DNA from: Histoplasma ohiense
Taxonomy: Eukaryota > Ascomycota > Eurotiomycetes > Onygenales > Ajellomycetaceae
Direction of reading: 5' to 3'
Assembly (NCBI GenBank): GCA_017607445.1
Contig: JAEVHH010000004.1
Span: forward strand, 2,170,001-2,234,000
DNA: 64,000 nucleotides
The notes under the pieces are model-generated. The model saw nothing but the letters and a program-made list of their open reading frames with translations, was not told where the DNA came from and made no database searches. Shown here one piece after another: positions 35,101 to 47,040 of the stretch. How positions within the stretch are numbered: position 1 is the stretch's first letter; each line of letters opens with the position of its first letter. Position numbers and translations under genes: made by a program.

Positions 35101-35985
35101 TTTTTGTGTGAATGAACTTTTCTTTCTTCTCCTTTTCCTCCTTTATATTCTGCGGTGTGTGTACAGAAGCTCTGTGTCTAGTACATATATTTGTATTTGA
35201 AAGAAAAAGCAGATGGTCTAGTTCCCCCGCAACTATCCATTTACGGAGAGAGAAAAACACCTCGGCATTCCGGGCTCTGGGTTTCGGCTAAACTGTAAAG
35301 GTCTGCTCGGCTCCGATGTTAATTTCTCGGCTAATGGTTAGCCGGTGGTGCACCTGTGATCGAACAAAGGTATTCTTTAGGGAACGTATCTTGTATTACA
35401 ATTATATAGGGTATATTCAGCGCTAAAAACTTATTTCTCTCTATAGAGACGTCTAACTACCGTATCTTCTGGAAAAAAAAAAAAAAAAAAAAAAAAAAAA
35501 CCCGGCAAATCCCTTCCAAATCGCGCCAGAAAATAAATTCAATATTAGCAATGGGGTATATCAACAGCAGTCGTGAGACTGGGGTATTCGAGCAGATTTT
35601 AACTTTTCTGAAAACACGCACTTAGTCTGCCAGTTTCAGAACAAGTGCAAAAAAGGATCGCTTCTAACTAACTAATAATTGAGTGAGGAACCGTTAAATC
35701 AAATGGAGAGGCCAGACAAGACCAATATAGAGCTTGCGGGTTGAGGGATATGGTTGCCGGTCGTAAATTCACAGAACCCAGCTGCTACATTTGGATCGAA
35801 TTTGAGCAACTCAATCCTCCCTTAGCCATGTTCTAGCTAGGAATCTTCTAACACGACCTTGTCTCCTAGAACCAGAAGACCTTCCGGAGGATGGCTAGTA
35901 TTCTACCTCGGTGGGATAACCTCAGATAGAGTAATGTTATTACTCGTTATCAATTTATCGACATAAATTTATCCCCGTGGGGCTC
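35101..35985. promoter_or_regulatory. Thiolase promoter region and 3' flank of beta-propeller gene
   Basis: CCTCGG at 35260-35265 matches the core bound by FarA/FarB/Ctf1-type Zn2Cys6 factors that induce beta-oxidation genes. A cluster of TCGGCTAA-like words lies at about 35285-35355. A 28-nt A run occupies 35473-35500. No gene is seen. Confidence 0.55.
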
Positions 35986-38900
35986 TTATCTGGTTATCCC
36001 TCGAAATCGACTTAAAAATCTCGGCGGATCAGTAGGTAGTTCCACTGCTGGCTTTGAATTTCTCTTCACCGGCGCAGGCTCCGTCTCTCGCGGTAGCTCA
36101 TGCACACGCGGCGGGTCTCTGCTGCTTTCTGGTAACTCGTACTTAGGGGACGGAGGTTGTTGTGGCATAGGTGGTGCTGACATGGTAATATCTCCCTGTA
36201 AAGATATCGAGTTAGCTGATGTTATATGACACCAGAAACAGGCCCGGAAGGATGCTGGGAATAGAATAAAAACAAAAAATAAAATAAAAAATCTATACGT
36301 ACCTGGGCTGCTACTGGTACTCTTTTGACATTTGCTACTCCTGTTGCTGCGTCAACCCAAGCCATGATAATGGTATCTTCATCAGTGGTTGCCATGTACG
36401 ACATTGCAAATGAATCTGATTTGGTCGTGAGTTCCTTAGATGTGGCCAGTCTTTTAACATCCATAGGACTTGAGTCCAGATTTGATATTTGATAAAGATA
36501 ACCCCGGTCATTTACCATCGCGAGCTCAGCGCCAGAAGGGGAGAAAGAAGCGCATTGAATCCTATTACCTAGTCTCCCGTGGCGGCCGGCATTCTCCGTC
36601 TTGACATCTGTTTTATTTCCTTCCTTGGGATGTGCGAGGATGGGTACTCCAGATTGCGTCCACGTCGTGATGCAGACGAGTTCGTCACCCCGACGCGAAG
36701 ATCGAAATAAAGTCGCTGATACTCCATTATCTTCCGACTCGTGCAGCGGGACGTAGTATCTACAAGCCGGTAGTTCGTGGAACACCACGAAAGGAAATTT
36801 CCATTGGAATACCTGGATTACCCCCTTTGGATTCCGGGTGCTGGCAAGAAGAACAAGTCCGTCTCTTGAGAAAGAAAGCGTGTCTAATGTACAATTTGTA
36901 CAAACTCTGTGGAACAGGCTATGGAGCCGGTCTTCTCGAGGAGGTTCCGAATCTGTGGTCTTAAAGAACCGGACAATTGAGTTCTCAAATCCAATCACGA
37001 CGTAATTTTCCATTGGGCAAACTGTTATGCATTTGCACCAGAGCGTTGAGGACATGCGGTACTCAACAACTGGGACCGACTCATCAATAAGGTTTATTAT
37101 CCGTAGCTAGGTTAAAAGTTAGTTTAAAGACATGGTAACTGGTACGGGCTCGGGAAGTTACCGTTAGTTTATGATCACGAGTGCCAATAACGTACGCTAA
37201 GTACATTTTAGTAACTGCTGCAAGAAGGCACGTACTATCTATCGAAAATGCGCGTTTCATGGTTGGCGGAGAGGTTCCAACATCCCACACATGTATCGTG
37301 GTATGGGTCCAAAAGAGTGCGAAAGTCGAATTTTGTGAAAGATAAACGTTGATATTTTTAGCAAATCTTCCTTTTGCGCTTTTCATCGAGTTGACTAAAC
37401 TTTTCAAAGGAATTTCATCCAGTTTCTGTGATTCTAGAAAGGATGACGAAAGGGAACTAGTGTCTCCGGATGCTGAGAGGGATTCCTTTTTTGTACCAGT
37501 GAGTTTTCTCCAGCCCATTTTCCCTTTGTCCGCTGATGCAGGGGATTGCAACGTCCGTGATCGCACGAGGAGGGTAGACTCGGAAGTGGCAGTGGTTGTA
37601 GTCTTCTCAATTCCAGGTAGGTTTGCTGCCTGGGCCGAGCAATCGTGAGAACCATGGGAGGCACGCGACTCAACGATGGTTCCTGGCTCCAATACATTGT
37701 CTTCCGTTTCGTTAATAGCGGTTAAACTGTCCATGGGTGAAAACTCGGTACGAGGGGTATCAAATCTGTGTCGAATTAAGTGCGTGAATTGGGATGAAGG
37801 TGATTGAGGAGTTGCACTGGAGGGGTCGGAGGTCGAAAATATAGTTCGAGTGAAAAGGGATGAGTCGGTTTCTTGCGTTCTCGGGCTCACTGGGGTTGTT
37901 ACGTTACTATATGATGGGAACGATCCGCCAGCTTCACCTTTAGGAGGTGGTAATTGGAATTGCGTCGGAAGGTGTCTCTCGACGTTGATTGTGTCAGCAT
38001 TTGATTCGATGTGGGAAAGAAGATTCCAAGTATGCCGCGCAAGTTGGATTTCTCGGGCCATTGTCACAACGTCACCGCATTGCCGGCAGTTCGTCCCTGG
38101 TGGAAGAGAAACTTCTGGTACTTCACTGGAATCAAGCTATGATGGAAATGGAAATTAGCAGTTGAGATAAATTTTATGGACCGTAGATAATAGAAGCACT
38201 TTCTACAGAAGCTAAAAACGTACTGGAAGATTAATATTATCCAAATATCTCAGCTGGGAATATCCTGCAAAGTGACACCCTCGACAATTTAGAACATACA
38301 ACCGGGGGCGGGATGCTCTGAATTGAGCACTAGGATCATCGAGCAATGCTATATTCCGAGTGATTTCGGTTATACTGTGAATCACTTCCCTATCACTCAC
38401 ACGGCTAATTAACTGGCGGCAACCCAGGCGTTGGCAGAAAGCATCCAGTGCGTCAGCTACATTTTCATCAACATCATCAGATTCAGAGGAATTCTGAGTT
38501 GTAACATTGGGCGTATTTGGAAGCACAACTCGAAAGCCGTCGCTGAAGGATGCAATTAAGTCCGCTTTAGAGAGGTGATGCGGTAACTTGACATGGTCTA
38601 GAGCAGCTAAGACTGCATTCCGAGTTTCCGAAGACATTGCCTGGAGGTGTGGATTTCTTGTCCCTGTATTCACTGCATATTGGACATTCGTCCCAACCAC
38701 AAACAGAGTGACATCCCGCAGGGCCATAAACTGACATAACCAGTCATCAGATGATCCGTCCTTTGGTACGATGGTAGAGACCGACTCGGACAGGAGGCAG
38801 TGCGCAAGCGGATACTAAATATGTGAAGAAAAGTCAGTAACATGAATACATACACACATATATATCTTATTTTTGTGTTTAGCTGCTACATACCATTTCT

Positions 38901-39658
38901 GTTCCCAAGTTCGGTAGTTTATTTCTCAATCTTGAAGGTAGAGCTAGTGAATCTGGATCGCTGCGGAGAGAGCCTGTTACCTCCTTGCAAACCTGCAAAA
39001 GAAATGATTTCGGACCCGGGTAACTATCATAAACACGTTCAAGCGACCTATGTATTCGCGAAAACCGCTCTCGACGATCTTTGGTCCGTTGGCCTGTTGG
39101 TGCTTTTGGATGCAGTGAGAGAAATCGAAGAGATAATAGTAGAAATTCTGCAAGATAATAATCCCTGAGTCGACGAATTTCCCACAAGCTCTCTCGGCCA
39201 TCCTCAACAATCTGTATGACAAATTCCACACATCGCAAACTTGTCTCCCAACTCACCAAAAACCCAAGGTACGATCCGGTGTGTGTTTTCTCGGCAGGCA
39301 ACGATAGCCGTTGGATGTAGAAAATGGCATTCAGTTGGGAGAGTAACGTTGTCACGAGGGCTTGATAGGATTCTTTATTACCGTCCGAATATATCTTTTC
39401 CAGCGAAAAATGGCCGAGTAGTTCCTTGATGATATCCTCCACATCGCTTCGAAGCGCAAGGGCCTGCCAAACATTTCCCAAACGTATAGATAACGAGGAC
39501 GTGGCTGTGGCCGTAGCCATCGCATCCACGCGATTTTGAATCCTGGGCCTTTCAGGCGCTGGAATGATTTCCAGACAGTTGGATAATCTACTCTGCCGTT
39601 TTGGGCACCGCTCGCTCGTTATAAGCTTGACAGTGGATAATAGACAGTGAGCTGCCAA
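35986..39658 (-). CDS. Large beta-propeller-like conserved fungal protein (1114 aa)
   Basis: Five exons on the minus strand (39658-38894, 38814-38224, 38136-37162, 37106-36303 and 36195-35986) join in phase 0 throughout. The start MAAHCLLSTVKLITSE is the first in-frame ATG and may be internal to a longer protein. The N-terminal 250 residues are helical and Leu/Arg-rich. A central part includes RLYVLNCRGCHFAGYSQLRY and a CxxC in NCRQCGDVVTMAREIQLA. The C-terminal third has repeated beta-propeller-like strands, for example STFALFWTHTTIHVWDVG, ENYVVIGFENSIVRFF and IQCASFSPSGAELAMVNDRG, which read like degenerate WD40 repeats. The tail is Pro-rich (APPMPQQPPSPKYELPESS). I cannot assign a function; a scaffold role is plausible. 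Clean splice junctions and even frame support make the gene model strong. Confidence 0.8.
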
Positions 39659-40727
39659 AAATTTTAGCTCCCATTGGAAGGAACTTGAGTGTCATAGATG
39701 GTTAGTGATGTTCGCTAACGGGATGGCCCCACCATGTGTCAAGCGGCAACATTAGGTATTCTGGTATTGTGGATGGAGCTAACTTGAAGGCTTGGGCGGG
39801 TTCAAGAGAAGCTGGGGAAGATGGAATGATCCAAGCGCTAGTTGCTAGTTAATGCTTACATAGCGCAAACGGCAAATAAAGGGGCACTTCGGTGTGAATC
39901 CAGGACTTCAGATGATCGTAGCACCGACAAGGGTGTTCAAGAAGCATGTGGGGCAATAATAATATAGGGGCCTTCAACTCGGGAAGCGCCACAGCAGCCA
40001 AATACCTCAACCTCATTTGGCTGTTTTGACCCCGGCGGTTCCAGTTGCCTTGAAGAAGTTCCTCGATATAAATAAGAAGCAAATGCCTTTTGCGGCTCAT
40101 CGGAGACTAACGTTCAATCGAAATTATACGATGTGGTATCGGGGAATCATGAAAATCGTGGCTGGGAGCCGCCCTAGGTTTCGGTAATGCCAAGGGAGTT
40201 GAGCAGCCGCAGGAGCAACGTTAATCAAATGCCTCCGCGCCAGATCATCATTGGCTGTGACCTAGGCATTGTCTCTCGTCGAGTTGGGCTGCTGCATATC
40301 TTCATCTATTTAGTGTCCCAATGCTTGCGACGACGCCACCAGCTCACCAATAGGAAGGGGACTCTCTCAAATTTTTCCCTGCAGCGTGTTCTCGTATGCA
40401 TACTTATGGTACAAGGAAGAGTCGTGTCATCCCCCCCCTTGCAAGAAGACCATCTCAATCTGGACATGGTTCTGGCTCTCAACCATGAAGGGACGCTACT
40501 GCGTAGGAAGTTGATGGCAGCTTGCAGAGGGGCGGTGTTTTGAATCGCTGATCGTTGCTCCATTACCCTGCCTAACAAAGGTGAGCTACAGCCAAGATCA
40601 AATGTGGGACGAATACGAGCTTGCCCTTCCGCAACACAGGACCTTATATATCCTCAGTTTGTTCGCAGTCGCATATTTTGTTTTTTCTCTTCTTGACCTG
40701 ATGGTGAACGCAAGAACACCTACCATT
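39659..40727. promoter_or_regulatory. Divergent region between beta-propeller gene and permease
   Basis: About 1 kb with no supported gene. The upstream in-frame ATGs at 40602 and 40701 could extend the permease N terminus. Codons before 40728 read LYILSLFAVAYFVFSLLDL, a possible but untypical hydrophobic extension. Confidence 0.4.
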
Positions 40728-43407
40728 ATGTCAATATCTTATGAATCAATTTCCATGGACCACGATAAGCCTGAAGCGGTCTCGCCGCATTTCCATGAAA
40801 TCCTTGGGGATGATGTGGAGTTAACCAATGACACGGGCACGCGAGTTGGACACCATCTATTCCTCGATGAAGCCAGCCAGGTTAAAGAGGAGCGCAAAAC
40901 CAGCGGAGAGAGCGTTTGGTGAGGAGCTGGATTCCCATCTGATGTGAGCCTGTTGGATTACGCTTTATTAATGGGTTCTTTTCCATTGTTGTAGGCGGGT
41001 GTTGAACGAGAGGCAAATTAATGTGAGTTGGGAACTTGGAATATGAAAAGAGTTTCGCTGACGTTTTTAGATGATTGCCTTTTCTGGGTAAACCCTAACT
41101 AACCCCTTTGAACACCCCGAATCACACCATATGGGCATATCAATTAACGACGAGATACGCTTTGGTCAATAGGACGATTGGAAATGGTAGCTCTCCTGTG
41201 TACATGACATCGCAACTAAAGTCCTAACATCTAACTACTTGAAAAGGGCTTTTTCTCGGGAGCGGCCGATCCCTTGCCTCCGCTGGACCTGGTGGTGCAG
41301 TTCTGGGCTATATCCTCATGGGCACTGTTATCTCATCAGTCGTCTCTTGTTTGGGTGAAATGACTGCATTAATGCCAGTCAATGCCCCAATTATGGAGTT
41401 TCCTCGGCGCTTCTTAGATCGTGGTGTTGGCTTTGCAGTGGGTTGGATCTACTGGTACTATTCTGTCCATCTCGTACACTTTAGGGGGGAGCTAACAGAA
41501 CAAACTAAGGTTCGCCTATGCTGTTCTTGCGGCTGACCAGCTAGTCGCCGTCGCAAATACTATTCGTTTTAAATATATCGATGACAATGGAACGAATCTG
41601 GAATGGGTAACTGGAGGGAGTGTTCATGCTGCGGTGTGGGTGTCTGTAGTTCTAGTAACTGTAACGCTGATCAATACGTTACCCGTCAAGGTAAGCAACG
41701 ATATTAACTGTCTGTACACATGCAAAGAGAACTCTGCTAACAGTAAGCCACAGTACTATGGCCAACTCGAATACGTTTTCGGCTGTATAAAACTTTCTTT
41801 TCTTGTTTTGGTTATCTTAATGATGGTTATTCTGGACACAATGCAGCGTTAGTTATATAACTTGTGGGCTCTTCAACGAAATGCTGACTTTTGGCCGGGA
41901 AACTAGCCTTGGACAACAGATACCATAGCACCCCCGTTGGTACTCGATGTAAGTATATCATCATCACCTGACGTGTCTAACGGACTGAAGCTAACGATCG
42001 ACCCAAGACTGGGACTCACCATACTCCTTTTTTGCGCCGAGGTATACGGTTAGGGGCCACATGAGTGGTGAAGTTCAGCGAGAGATCAGAGGTTCAGTTG
42101 GCGCGTTCCTTGGGATGTGGTATGATTTGAACTGCGTATTTTGACTTTATATTTGCTAGCACATGCTAAGTGATTTGATTGTGCCTATAGGACAACATTC
42201 ACCAACATAATTTTCTCGTATGTAGGCATGGACATGGCTGCTGCCACCGCGGCAGAAAGTAAAGCTTTGTCTAATGCCGAGAGTATGAAGATGGCGTCGC
42301 GCAAGGTCTCAATCCGAGTTGTCACTTTGTACACTCTCTGCATGCTGACGGCTTCATTTCTGGTCCCATATGATCATCCATTCCTTAACGGGGGCGGCCA
42401 ATCTGAGAGCTCACACTCGATATTTTTGATCGCTGTAGTCCAAGGAGGACTCCCGGCCGCCGCCCACTTTTTCAATGCAATCTACATGTTTTCTGCGTTC
42501 GCCTCTGGGATCAACACCATGTACGTCTCTTCGAGAGTCTTGCATACTTTGGCGCTGCGCGACCAGACGGGACCAGAGTTTATCACCAGAAGGTTACGTC
42601 AGTGTCACAATGGTGTGCCATTGAGGGCAGTACTAGTGACTGGTGCATTAATGTGTCTTGGATATTTAGGGACTGGATCTTCAGGCCAGGTTAGTAACAG
42701 CACGATGCTCGATGCTGAGATAGATAAACTTTCGCTGACCACGATTGAATGGCTTGTAGAGACTGAGCGAACTCGCGACGAATTGCACAGTGTCATGTTT
42801 GATTGTGTACACTGTCGTCTGTGCTACTTATCTCGGCTTCTTTAAAACGTACGAGCAGTTGCATTATTCATCTATTTGCTCATACGGTCGGACTAATTAT
42901 ATGTAGATTACATGACGTTAAGCTTTATGGGAATACATCCGAAGCTCAAGCTGCCTGTTACGATCGTAACCACCCTCAGTATCCCTATAAATCCCACGGG
43001 CAATGGCTAAAAGCTTGTTACGGCTTGGTTGCTTGTACACTTTTGGTTATATTTAACGGAGTGCCCTCTTTCCTCCAAGACCCGTTCGATATACGCGGGT
43101 TTTTTGCGTCATACATTGGAGTAAGTCCGCCCGAGTTGACTTTTACAACTATCGCAGGAGGTTTTTAGATGTGTAAAAACTAATTTGATCCTAGGTTCCT
43201 GTATTTTTCTTGCTTATTGTAGGCTACAAATTATCTAAGCATGGACTCAACTTTTCGCAATGGGGCCCTGAAAGGTCCAACGATCTTCGCAATTGTGTTC
43301 AAGTGACGAGCGAGAAGAGGAAAGGAAAATTACAATTCCCAGACGAAGGGCTTACCAAAGGTAATATCCAGGAGTTCATCCAATGGATCTGGGTATGGAC
43401 AAAGTAA
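40728..43407 (+). CDS. AAT-family amino-acid permease, 13 exons with micro-exons
   Basis: This is a plasma-membrane amino-acid/polyamine importer of the APC superfamily. I joined 13 exons: 40728-40918, 40995-41022, 41071-41087, 41173-41186, 41247-41454, 41510-41690, 41754-41847, 41907-41948, 42008-42119, 42191-42689, 42760-42848, 42907-43120 and 43195-43407. The total of 1902 nt keeps one frame and gives 633 residues. Exons 3 and 4 are only 17 and 14 nt. Family signatures cross the junctions: NERQINMIAFSGTIGNGLFLGSG, then SLASAGPGGAVLGYILMG, GEMTALMPVNAPIMEFPRRF and GWIYWFAYAVLAADQLVAVA. Further motifs are YWDSPYSFF, NIIFSYVGMDMAAATAAESK and, near the C terminus, GQWLKACYGLVACTLLVIFNG. About 12 membrane spans are expected. 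Without splicing the locus looks broken, so it could be mistaken for a pseudogene. It is closest in feel to Agp2-like permeases; the substrate is not determinable. Confidence 0.87.
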
Positions 43408-44076
43408 AAAGCACAGTTTCTCTACTACAATCTCGACTGAATCATTACTCAATAAACAGCGAGTTCATTGAAATTTTACGGCTCGGCGCATGGGTGGATA
43501 TACCAAACTTTGATTTTTTCGCTTGCAATATCTAGGGAATGCATGTATATAATTTTTGTTTATTAACCACCTCGGAGATTTAACTATCATTGTTTATATA
43601 TGACCTGTTACTTGTATTCAATTCCGACTTGGTTGCTTTTGTTCAGCTAACCATGGTTTGGGATTCTAATCGTAACGGTTTTAACAATGGAGCCAAGTGT
43701 TTAGGCGTTGGAACAAGCCTTCCAGTTACCCATGATCCCATAACTTTAGTCGACTTGTGGGGAACTGCTTGATCTCTACGGATGTCTCCTGCTCTTTAGC
43801 CTAGGTAGCGACCGTCAACGATGCCTCCCAAATTCCAAGGCGCTTGACTTGAGCCGCAAACGGTGCATAGAGTGGATCTCTCGTATTTGCCAAAAAGAAA
43901 ACATGGGACCACGCAGTTCTGCAGAAGAAGGGAAAAGAACTTCGTGGAGAGTGCTGGAAGTGGACGATTGCTCGACTCCAAGCGTCAATATCCCACCCAA
44001 GTCAAAATCGCTACCTGAGCCCGCCAACTGCGGCAGGGTCCTTGAATTTCTCAGAAAACGGGACGGGGGTCACTGA

Positions 44077-45049
44077 TTAGTCCATCCACTGCCACGGCTC
44101 AGTTGACAATTCTAACGGTCTAGGCCAGTTCGAGGATGAATCGTTTCGGCTCCCGTCCTTATTGATGGACACAAGGAGACTGGGAAGATCTCGCCATGTG
44201 AATATATATGGTTGCAGTGAGACCACCATGAACTTTCCATAGGATACGAACCAATCTGATAAAATATCAGAGGTTGGTTGGACGAAATATTCTGTTCTTG
44301 ACTGTTGCCCATCTTTGTCTGCTTCCATTTCAGGACTAAAGGAGATGTAGGTTTCATGTTACAGTTTCTCACGCATAGCGGCTTTTCTCGACTAACTTTC
44401 TCATAATCAGGAAGGATAGTGGCGGTGAGCTCCGGGTCTAATGGATGTAGTAATCCCTGGACGATTTGGCCAGCAGTTGTTTCCAGGTCGATTTTTCAAC
44501 AGCCGGCACGCATGGATAAATGTGATGGCCTTCTGTTGGAGGAAGGCTAGGTATGAACTAACATACAAAAGGCAATTGGGCAATCACCAAGCCCTTCACA
44601 GCCATCATTTTTCCAGGGTTGACAAAACCTGATCCCAGCTTCTCCACTCCACTTTCCTGAACCCCGTCATTTCGTTCAGCTGAGGCTTACAGAGTATATG
44701 GGACGTCCCACAAGACATATGGGCTCTTTCATCGGGGGCCGCTTCGCCTGTTTTTCTTCTTCAACTACCAAGGAAGGGCTGATGTGGAATAGCTACGAGT
44801 TTGCGTCTTTACCTGTGATGCGTTTCCACCATCTCTTGGAGAATGACGTTGCGGAGCATGGGCAGCATAAACAGCCAATCGAATCGACTCAAACAGCCGT
44901 TTGACACAAGTGCAATCAATGGCCAGCCGCTTTGCGTGGTCAACGATGCTAGGTTTGGGCCGAACGAAAGGGGAAAGGGAAACCAAAAGCCAAAAAAACT
45001 CAAAAGATAAAAATAAGTTACCAACGAATGCATCAAGGCTGATCAGCAT
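44077..45049 (-). pseudogene. Possible decayed or multi-exon gene of unknown type
   Basis: Scattered minus-strand segments have protein-like composition. At 44077-44330 there is EYFVQPTSDILSDWFVSYGK, then FMVVSLQPYIFTWRDLPSLL, ending STEPWQWMD before a stop. At about 44809-44930 there is GWPLIALVSNGCLSRFDWLF. In between is a fragment reading LDPELTATILPDYEKVSREK. They lie in different frames, and I could not connect them by consistent splice sites. This may be a degraded gene or an intron-rich one that I failed to rebuild. No family is recognised. Confidence 0.2.
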
Positions 45050-46146
45050 TGTCGAGCCCCGCAGTCTGACTGGAGGAGTGTCGAAGGGCGTGAGACATGA
45101 TCGTCAGTTTGATATGCAGGCGGCACAATGAATGCAGAAGATCGTTCACAGCATTCATCCGACCAGCCTTTTTTGCGGATTACAAGTGCCTCTTTCTGAT
45201 TTCAACGGAATCACAACGGACGGGAGGAAGATTAGGTTGTGAGCCGTGTCACAGATGTAAAGAATTCGTGATAATGTGCAAGCCAAGGCATTAAAGAGAT
45301 TTGGGAAGTTAATTTACTGGAAATGAGGAAATCCTTGAAAGATCGACCAACCTCGAGCTCTATATGCGGGTCCCAGAAATCCTGGCAAGGAGGGCGAATT
45401 GATCTCACCTATAAAGCATGCGACTGGACTGGTCATTTTTCTTTGTGACTTGCTATTTGGACTGGATCAAAGTTGAAATTCAAAGCATGCGGGAGAGATC
45501 AATACCATTAGCAACGAAGGATAGATTGGTTGTGGTTTGATGCAGCTGGGGAGTGCCCATCCGATACACTTCTTTTTCCTCGAGCGTTCTGGCTCATCAA
45601 GCGGTCTCTTTTCAACTTCTTTTTGCTCCAGTCGGATGCTGATATTCTTCATTAACTAAACGGTCCGTTTCTCGCAAACGATCAACCCATGTAAAAATAT
45701 CCGTTCCCTGGAAGAGGACGGATTCCACCTCCCTCATTCCAGATTTAGGAACTCGTTAGTGAGGAGAGGAAGATCATATTAGGATTTCGTTAGTTTATCT
45801 TGATCCTGCGACTATTCAAAAGCGATGACTGACCACCAACACAAAATCACAAAAGATAGTAATATTTGACAAGCCATTCATATGCTGATAAAGAGGGCAA
45901 AACAAAGGGACGAGCCTGGCGAAATAAAACAACATGCAATAGATGTGGGAGTTGGTCAGTTGCGACCAAGGGAATTACAAATTACAAAGCGAAGTGATGG
46001 AGCTGTCAGAACCTTCAGTTATATTCTAGGAACAGAACCAGGTTTCTAAGGAGAGATAATCAAAAACGCACGCTAGATAAAAAAGCTGTGTGTGAACTAT
46101 CCAAAATGGATGGACTGGATGTATGTAGGTATAACCGTATTGTATT

Positions 46147-46199
46147 ATTTTTATTTTTATTTTATTTTATTTTATTTTATTTTTTTTTTTAAAAAAAAA
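46147..46199. repeat. (TTTTA)n tract ending in T10-A9 junction
   Basis: About seven TTTTA units run into ten T followed by nine A. The T-to-A switch resembles the junction at 34697-34757. Confidence 0.75.
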
Positions 46200-46913
46200 T
46201 CGACTCCTGCTATCTCCTCCCAGCTGCCCCTCTTTTTTCTCCTATTTCCCTTCTCTTTCTTCACCACTTTTCTACCTCCACTGGTTTTCCTTTTTTTGTT
46301 TCGTGCCGTGGGAATAGGAGCTCCTTCGCCAATTACAGATATATATCCAAATACAGGTAAGTCAGGTAGAAGCACAAGTACCTCGTGTAGAGGCATGATT
46401 AAGCGGGATATCGGTGGAAGGGGCAAGGGGGATAAGGGACATTTGGAAGCGGGATTTGAAGAGCAGGTATAGGGCGCGAGCGCTATATAGATGTGCGTAG
46501 TACGTGTGAGTGAGTGCTAAGTAAGAAGCTGAGATATGGTTGGTTTTTAAAATAGAATTAAAGCAAACCGGGATTCCTTTTATTTTATGTGTGGATGTAG
46601 CAAAAGTAAATTACTGAGAGGTGAAAGGAATAAAAGGAGAAGGGGGAAAAGGGGAGAGAAAGGAGGATACAAGAGAGAAGAGGAATCTAGAAGATATTGA
46701 TGAGATAGAACGGGGGAGGTGAAGGAACGGAGAAAAAGGTCAAGAAAAAATATCACCATCAAGCATCATCTTCTCATATTCCACTTTCCGTCCCCTCGCC
46801 ACCCACTACTCCTCCTAAAATAATAAACAGAGATAAATAAAAAAAGGGATAAAGTGAAAGAAAAGTTTTCATATTATTCTAAACGAACGAAAAGAAGCGA
46901 AAAAGAACAGGAG

Positions 46914-47013
46914 AAAAAAAAAAAAAAAAAAAGGCAGCGCATACAACACAGACATAAAACGAAAAACGAACAACAGAGAGAAGATCAAAAAAAAAAAAAA
47001 AAAAAAAAAAAAA
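46914..47013. repeat. Two poly(A) runs downstream of hsp88
   Basis: A19 at 46914-46932 and A27 at 46987-47013 lie just after the hsp88 stop. On the gene's own strand they are T runs in the 3' UTR. Confidence 0.8.
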
Positions 47014-47040
47014 GGGAGAGGGGGGGGAATATCCTAAAAA

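Larger units (their letters stand above)
43408..47040. other. 3.6-kb intergenic region, possible decayed gene
   Basis: An AATAAA at about 43450 may end the permease transcript. Coding-like fragments on the minus strand (44077-45049) are listed separately. Further right are a (TTTTA)n tract ending in a T10-A9 junction (46147-46199) and A runs at 46914-46932 and 46987-47013 next to the hsp88 3' end. No intact gene is visible. Confidence 0.5.

Noticed and set aside
40728..43407. Permease locus first looked like a pseudogene with many stops
   Set aside because: All breaks are explained by canonical GT/AG introns that keep frame and restore family motifs.
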